7,766 bases of DNA from an uncultured Bacilli bacterium (GTDB taxonomy: Bacteria > Bacillota_I > Bacilli_A > RF39 > UBA660), in contig CANQXB010000040.1 of NCBI GenBank assembly GCA_947627805.1, positions 1 through 7,766 of the forward strand, given 5' to 3'. Shown piece after piece: positions 6,313-7,766 of this stretch (position 1 is its first letter; each line of letters begins with the position of its first letter). Position numbers and translations under genes: made by a program. The notes under the pieces were generated by a model. The model did no database searches. It had not been told where the DNA came from and saw only the letters and a program-made list of their open reading frames with translations.

Positions 6313-6652
6313 GCATTTAAAAAGATTGAATAAATCTAAATTTCGCTCTTCTTTTCATTTAAAAGAAAAAGATAAATTATATATTCAAGAAAAGGGTTTA
6401 GAAACAATCGAAAGGCATGCTTATGATTTTATTAATAAAAGATTAGCTCCCTCACATATTTTAAATGATGGACATCAAACCCCTATGAAAGGACATCCCG
6501 TATTTATCTCGGAACATGCTACCGCTACTTGTTGTCGGAAGTGTTTAGAAAAATGGTATCATATTCCCCAAAATAGAAATCTTTCTAAAGAAGAAATTGA
6601 TTTTATTGTAAGCTTAATTATGGCTTGGATTAAGCAAGAAATAAAAAAATAA
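6299..6652 (+). CDS. DUF4186 family protein, probable metal-binding, function unknown
   Basis: The 117-residue protein matches the DUF4186 pattern in its centre: APSHILNDG (50-58), QTPMKGHPVFISEHATATCC (60-79), then RKCLEKWYHIP (80-90). His66, His73, Cys78, Cys79, Cys82 and His88 form a dense Cys/His cluster suited to binding a metal ion; that is inference, as no function has been established that I know of. There is no signal peptide or membrane segment. The length is normal for the family. The start overlaps the end of rluB by 14 nt and no strong Shine-Dalgarno is visible, so translation probably depends on coupling to rluB. The TAA stop forms the base of the hairpin shared with the convergent toxin gene. 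Confidence 0.9.
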   Translation: MNIDEHLKRLNKSKFRSSFHLKEKDKLYIQEKGLETIERHAYDFINKRLAPSHILNDGHQTPMKGHPVFISEHATATCCRKCLEKWYHIPQNRNLSKEEIDFIVSLIMAWIKQEIKK

Positions 6653-6674
6653 CAAATAGTTTTTCTATTTGTTA
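6643..6674 (-). terminator. Terminator of the toxin-antitoxin operon between convergent genes
   Basis: AACAAATAG (6651-6659) and CTATTTGTT (6665-6673) form a perfect 9-bp stem, extended to 10 by T6650-A6674, with a TTTTT loop. Read on the minus strand it is followed by seven T (6649-6643). The plus strand has no T tract after the stem, so it is directional. The stem contains the stop codons of both flanking genes (TAA 6650-6652 on plus, TAG 6667-6665 on minus). Confidence 0.8.
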
Positions 6675-6976
6675 AATAATTCTGAATGTGAACCAGTAGC
6701 AAAGAGGACTAAAACCAAAGTGTCCTTTTTTTGTTTATAAATGAGTAACCAATCAGGAGATATATGGCATTCGCGACAATCTTTATATGTTTTATCATTT
6801 TCTAATGAATGGTCTTTATATTTTTTCTCTAATGGTTTATTATTGGCTAATTTTTCGACTACCTTTATTAATTTTTCAATATTTTTGTTTTGCTTAAAAA
6901 TCTTTTTTAATTGTTTATTGAATTTAGCAGTAGTATCAATTGTGTATAGAGAATTTTCAATCTTAATCGTCTTCAT
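6665..6976 (-). CDS. yafQ: YafQ-type toxin of the RelE/ParE superfamily
   Basis: YafQ is a ribosome-dependent mRNA endonuclease that stops translation when free of its antitoxin. The 103-residue protein has the family core. His56 (DHSL), His71, Asp75 and Trp76 (CRECHISPDWLLIY, 67-80), His97 and Phe101 (ATGSHSELF, 93-101) align with E. coli YafQ His50, His63, Asp67, Trp68, His87 and Phe91. All catalytic positions are therefore intact and the toxin is probably active. The start overlaps the antitoxin stop by 14 nt, with Shine-Dalgarno GAGGAAA (6989-6983) inside the antitoxin gene, giving coupled translation. Antitoxin first is the normal order for dinJ-yafQ. The stop lies in the terminator hairpin. 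Cognate target codon or growth effect cannot be read from sequence. Confidence 0.93.
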   Translation of the reverse strand: MKTIKIENSLYTIDTTAKFNKQLKKIFKQNKNIEKLIKVVEKLANNKPLEKKYKDHSLENDKTYKDCRECHISPDWLLIYKQKKDTLVLVLFATGSHSELFNK

Positions 6977-7265
6977 TTAAAATTTCCTCAAACATTTGGC
7001 GAACATTATGATAGCCTTTTCTTTTGCCACTTTCAATATCTTTAATAATTTGTTCTCCTTCTTCTAATGCCTCAAGTAATTCAGGACTAGGTGTCGGATT
7101 AACTTCTTTTACTTCAAAAGGAATTCCGCGTTCAATTATTGCTCTTTTTAAAAACATGTTAATTGCGGTACTCATATTAAGCCCTAGCTCATTAAATAAC
7201 TTAGTGGCCTCTTTTTTAACATCACTCGGAACATTAACATTTATCGCACTTGTTAAATTAGCCAT
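6963..7265 (-). CDS. dinJ: DinJ/RelB family antitoxin
   Basis: This 100-residue antitoxin should neutralise the downstream YafQ toxin and repress its own operon as a ribbon-helix-helix dimer. The N-terminal DNA-binding domain is visible as strand SAINVNV (6-12) and two helices (14-27, 31-45), followed by RGIPFEV (46-52), a segment typical of DinJ/RelB. The charged C-terminal half (60-100), rich in Glu, wraps the toxin in known complexes. The initiating ATG (7265) has only a weak ribosome-binding site (GCGAG, 10 nt upstream). A promoter with an 18-bp palindrome over the -35 lies just upstream, fitting autoregulation. The unit is self-contained on the strand opposite its left neighbour, as is common for acquired toxin-antitoxin modules. 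Confidence 0.93.
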   Translation of the reverse strand: MANLTSAINVNVPSDVKKEATKLFNELGLNMSTAINMFLKRAIIERGIPFEVKEVNPTPSPELLEALEEGEQIIKDIESGKRKGYHNVRQMFEEILNEDD

Positions 7266-7291
7266 TTCTTATCATCTCGCTTTCTAAATCT

Positions 7292-7320
7292 ATTTTAACA
7301 CATCCATGTTGATATATCAA
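7292..7320 (-). promoter_or_regulatory. Promoter of the dinJ-yafQ operon
   Basis: On the minus strand TTGATA (7320-7315) and TAAAAT (7297-7292) are separated by 17 bp, with TGT just before the -10 giving an extended form. The predicted start near 7285 leaves a leader of about 20 nt before the antitoxin ATG. Confidence 0.65.
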
Positions 7321-7323
7321 CAT
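7306..7323. promoter_or_regulatory. 18-bp perfect palindrome, probable antitoxin operator
   Basis: ATGTTGATATATCAACAT is a perfect inverted repeat that completely covers the -35 hexamer of the toxin-antitoxin promoter. A site of this size and place fits binding by ribbon-helix-helix antitoxin dimers, which would block RNA polymerase. Function is inferred from symmetry and position. Confidence 0.7.
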
Positions 7324-7380
7324 ATTTCTTTATATTATGTATATAATTATTATATGTTTAAAAATAAAATTTTATCATTA

Positions 7381-7399
7381 AAAAAACTCCTTAAGGAGT
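7381..7399 (-). terminator. Rho-independent terminator of the ferredoxin gene
   Basis: ACTCC (7386-7390) and GGAGT (7395-7399) form a short stem with a TTAA loop, followed on the minus strand by six T (7386-7381). It begins 1 nt after the ferredoxin stop codon. The stem is short, so efficiency may be moderate. Confidence 0.7.
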
Positions 7400-7400
7400 C

Positions 7401-7700
7401 TTAAGCAGCACTAGGATTAAAATCTTCGCCTATTTCTTCATCTAATTCTTGTGTATCACGACAGCAATCTTTTTTGTCACAGCCTTCGCAGTTATGTTCT
7501 TCTTCTGAAGCAGCTTCTGCATAATTAATTGCATTAGTAGGGCAAGATGCCATTGCATTTTTGACATTTTCGGTATCAATATTTTCTTCGCTTATTACTT
7601 CAGAAAGACCATCATCACCAAAATCAAAATGTTCAGGGTCAGTTGCTACACACACTCCACAACCAATACAGGCCTCTTTATTAACATATAATTTTTCCAT
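7401..7700 (-). CDS. [4Fe-4S] ferredoxin with cysteine-rich acidic C-terminal extension
   Basis: This small cytosolic electron carrier has 99 residues. One cluster site is clear: Cys11, Cys14 and Cys17 in CIGCGVC, with the fourth ligand Cys53 in ASCPTNAI. The segment VATDPEHFDFGDDG (18-31) is typical of single-cluster ferredoxins of Bacillota. The second CxxCxxC motif of two-cluster ferredoxins is absent. Unusual is the tail (61-99): acidic, with four extra cysteines, Cys71, Cys74, Cys79 and Cys80 (CEGCDKKDCC), which could hold another metal or a disulfide. The ATG has an excellent Shine-Dalgarno (GGAGGAA, 7713-7707) 6 nt away, its own promoter and a terminator after the stop, so it is a single-gene unit. 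Redox partner unknown. Confidence 0.93.
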   Translation of the reverse strand: MEKLYVNKEACIGCGVCVATDPEHFDFGDDGLSEVISEENIDTENVKNAMASCPTNAINYAEAASEEEHNCEGCDKKDCCRDTQELDEEIGEDFNPSAA

Positions 7701-7720
7701 TTCTAGTTCCTCCTTTTTTA

Positions 7721-7749
7721 ATTATATTAAAAAAATATCTTAAAAGCAA
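7721..7749 (-). promoter_or_regulatory. Promoter of the ferredoxin gene
   Basis: On the minus strand TTGCTT (7749-7744) and a perfect TATAAT (7726-7721) are separated by 17 bp. The predicted start near 7714 is immediately before the Shine-Dalgarno (7713-7707), giving a leader of about 14 nt. Confidence 0.6.
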
Positions 7750-7766
7750 TAAAGAAAAAAGGGATT

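Noticed and set aside
6741..7287. Two plus-strand open frames opposite the toxin and antitoxin genes
   Set aside because: They are Phe/Leu/Ser-rich mirror frames of two proteins with clear family motifs.
7321..7356. AT-rich, roughly symmetric stretch next to the toxin-antitoxin operator
   Set aside because: Its symmetry is imperfect and is expected in almost pure A+T sequence; not claimed as a second operator.
7561..7743. Plus-strand open frame opposite the ferredoxin start
   Set aside because: The opposite strand encodes an intact ferredoxin with all cluster ligands, and this frame would cross its promoter.

Overview
The window is AT-rich, gene-dense bacterial DNA from a low-GC Bacillota. 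The order dacB, spmA, spmB, rluB, as in Bacillus subtilis, and the YtxG/YtxH pair point to class Bacilli. The very high A+T, short intergenic gaps and several unfamiliar proteins suggest one of the compact, mostly uncultured gut lineages near Erysipelotrichales/RF39; that placement is inference. The standard code fits: every conserved tryptophan seen (for example DPWP in TrmB and PDW in the YafQ toxin) is TGG, and TGA is a stop. The two TGA stops used are each followed shortly by an in-frame TAA, so they are not strong evidence alone.

Layout. (1) A small divergent minus-strand gene (33-335) encodes an Asn/Pro/Tyr-rich protein with a short coiled coil. (2) A plus-strand run (385-3325) holds trmB, an unknown lipoprotein, a long acidic disordered protein with a short proline-rich conserved-looking core, a YtxG-like (DUF948) membrane protein and a YtxH protein. 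It ends in a strong terminator at 3333-3363. (3) A second plus-strand run (3399-6652) holds a DacB/DacF-type D,D-carboxypeptidase, spmA, spmB, rluB and a DUF4186 gene. The first three are the mother-cell spore-cortex/dehydration module. rluB has its own extended -10 box and overlaps the DUF4186 gene. (4) A minus-strand DinJ-YafQ type II toxin-antitoxin operon (6665-7265) has an 18-bp perfect palindrome over its -35 box. (5) A minus-strand [4Fe-4S] ferredoxin (7401-7700) has an extra four-cysteine tail.

How it works together. Run 2 combines tRNA modification with envelope-associated proteins of mostly unknown role. Run 3 couples spore peptidoglycan trimming and spore maturation to a ribosomal pseudouridine synthase. 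The toxin-antitoxin operon and ferredoxin are separate units with their own promoters and terminators.

The least explained items are the disordered 303-residue protein, the lipoprotein before it, the cysteine tail of the ferredoxin, the DUF4186 protein coupled to RluB, and a recurring arrangement in which a TATAAT box sits only a few bases before the ribosome-binding site, implying very short 5' leaders. I did not find a convincing wholly new defence or mobile system. No RNA genes, CRISPR arrays or insertion sequences were recognised, and no stretch of 300 bases lacks a gene.
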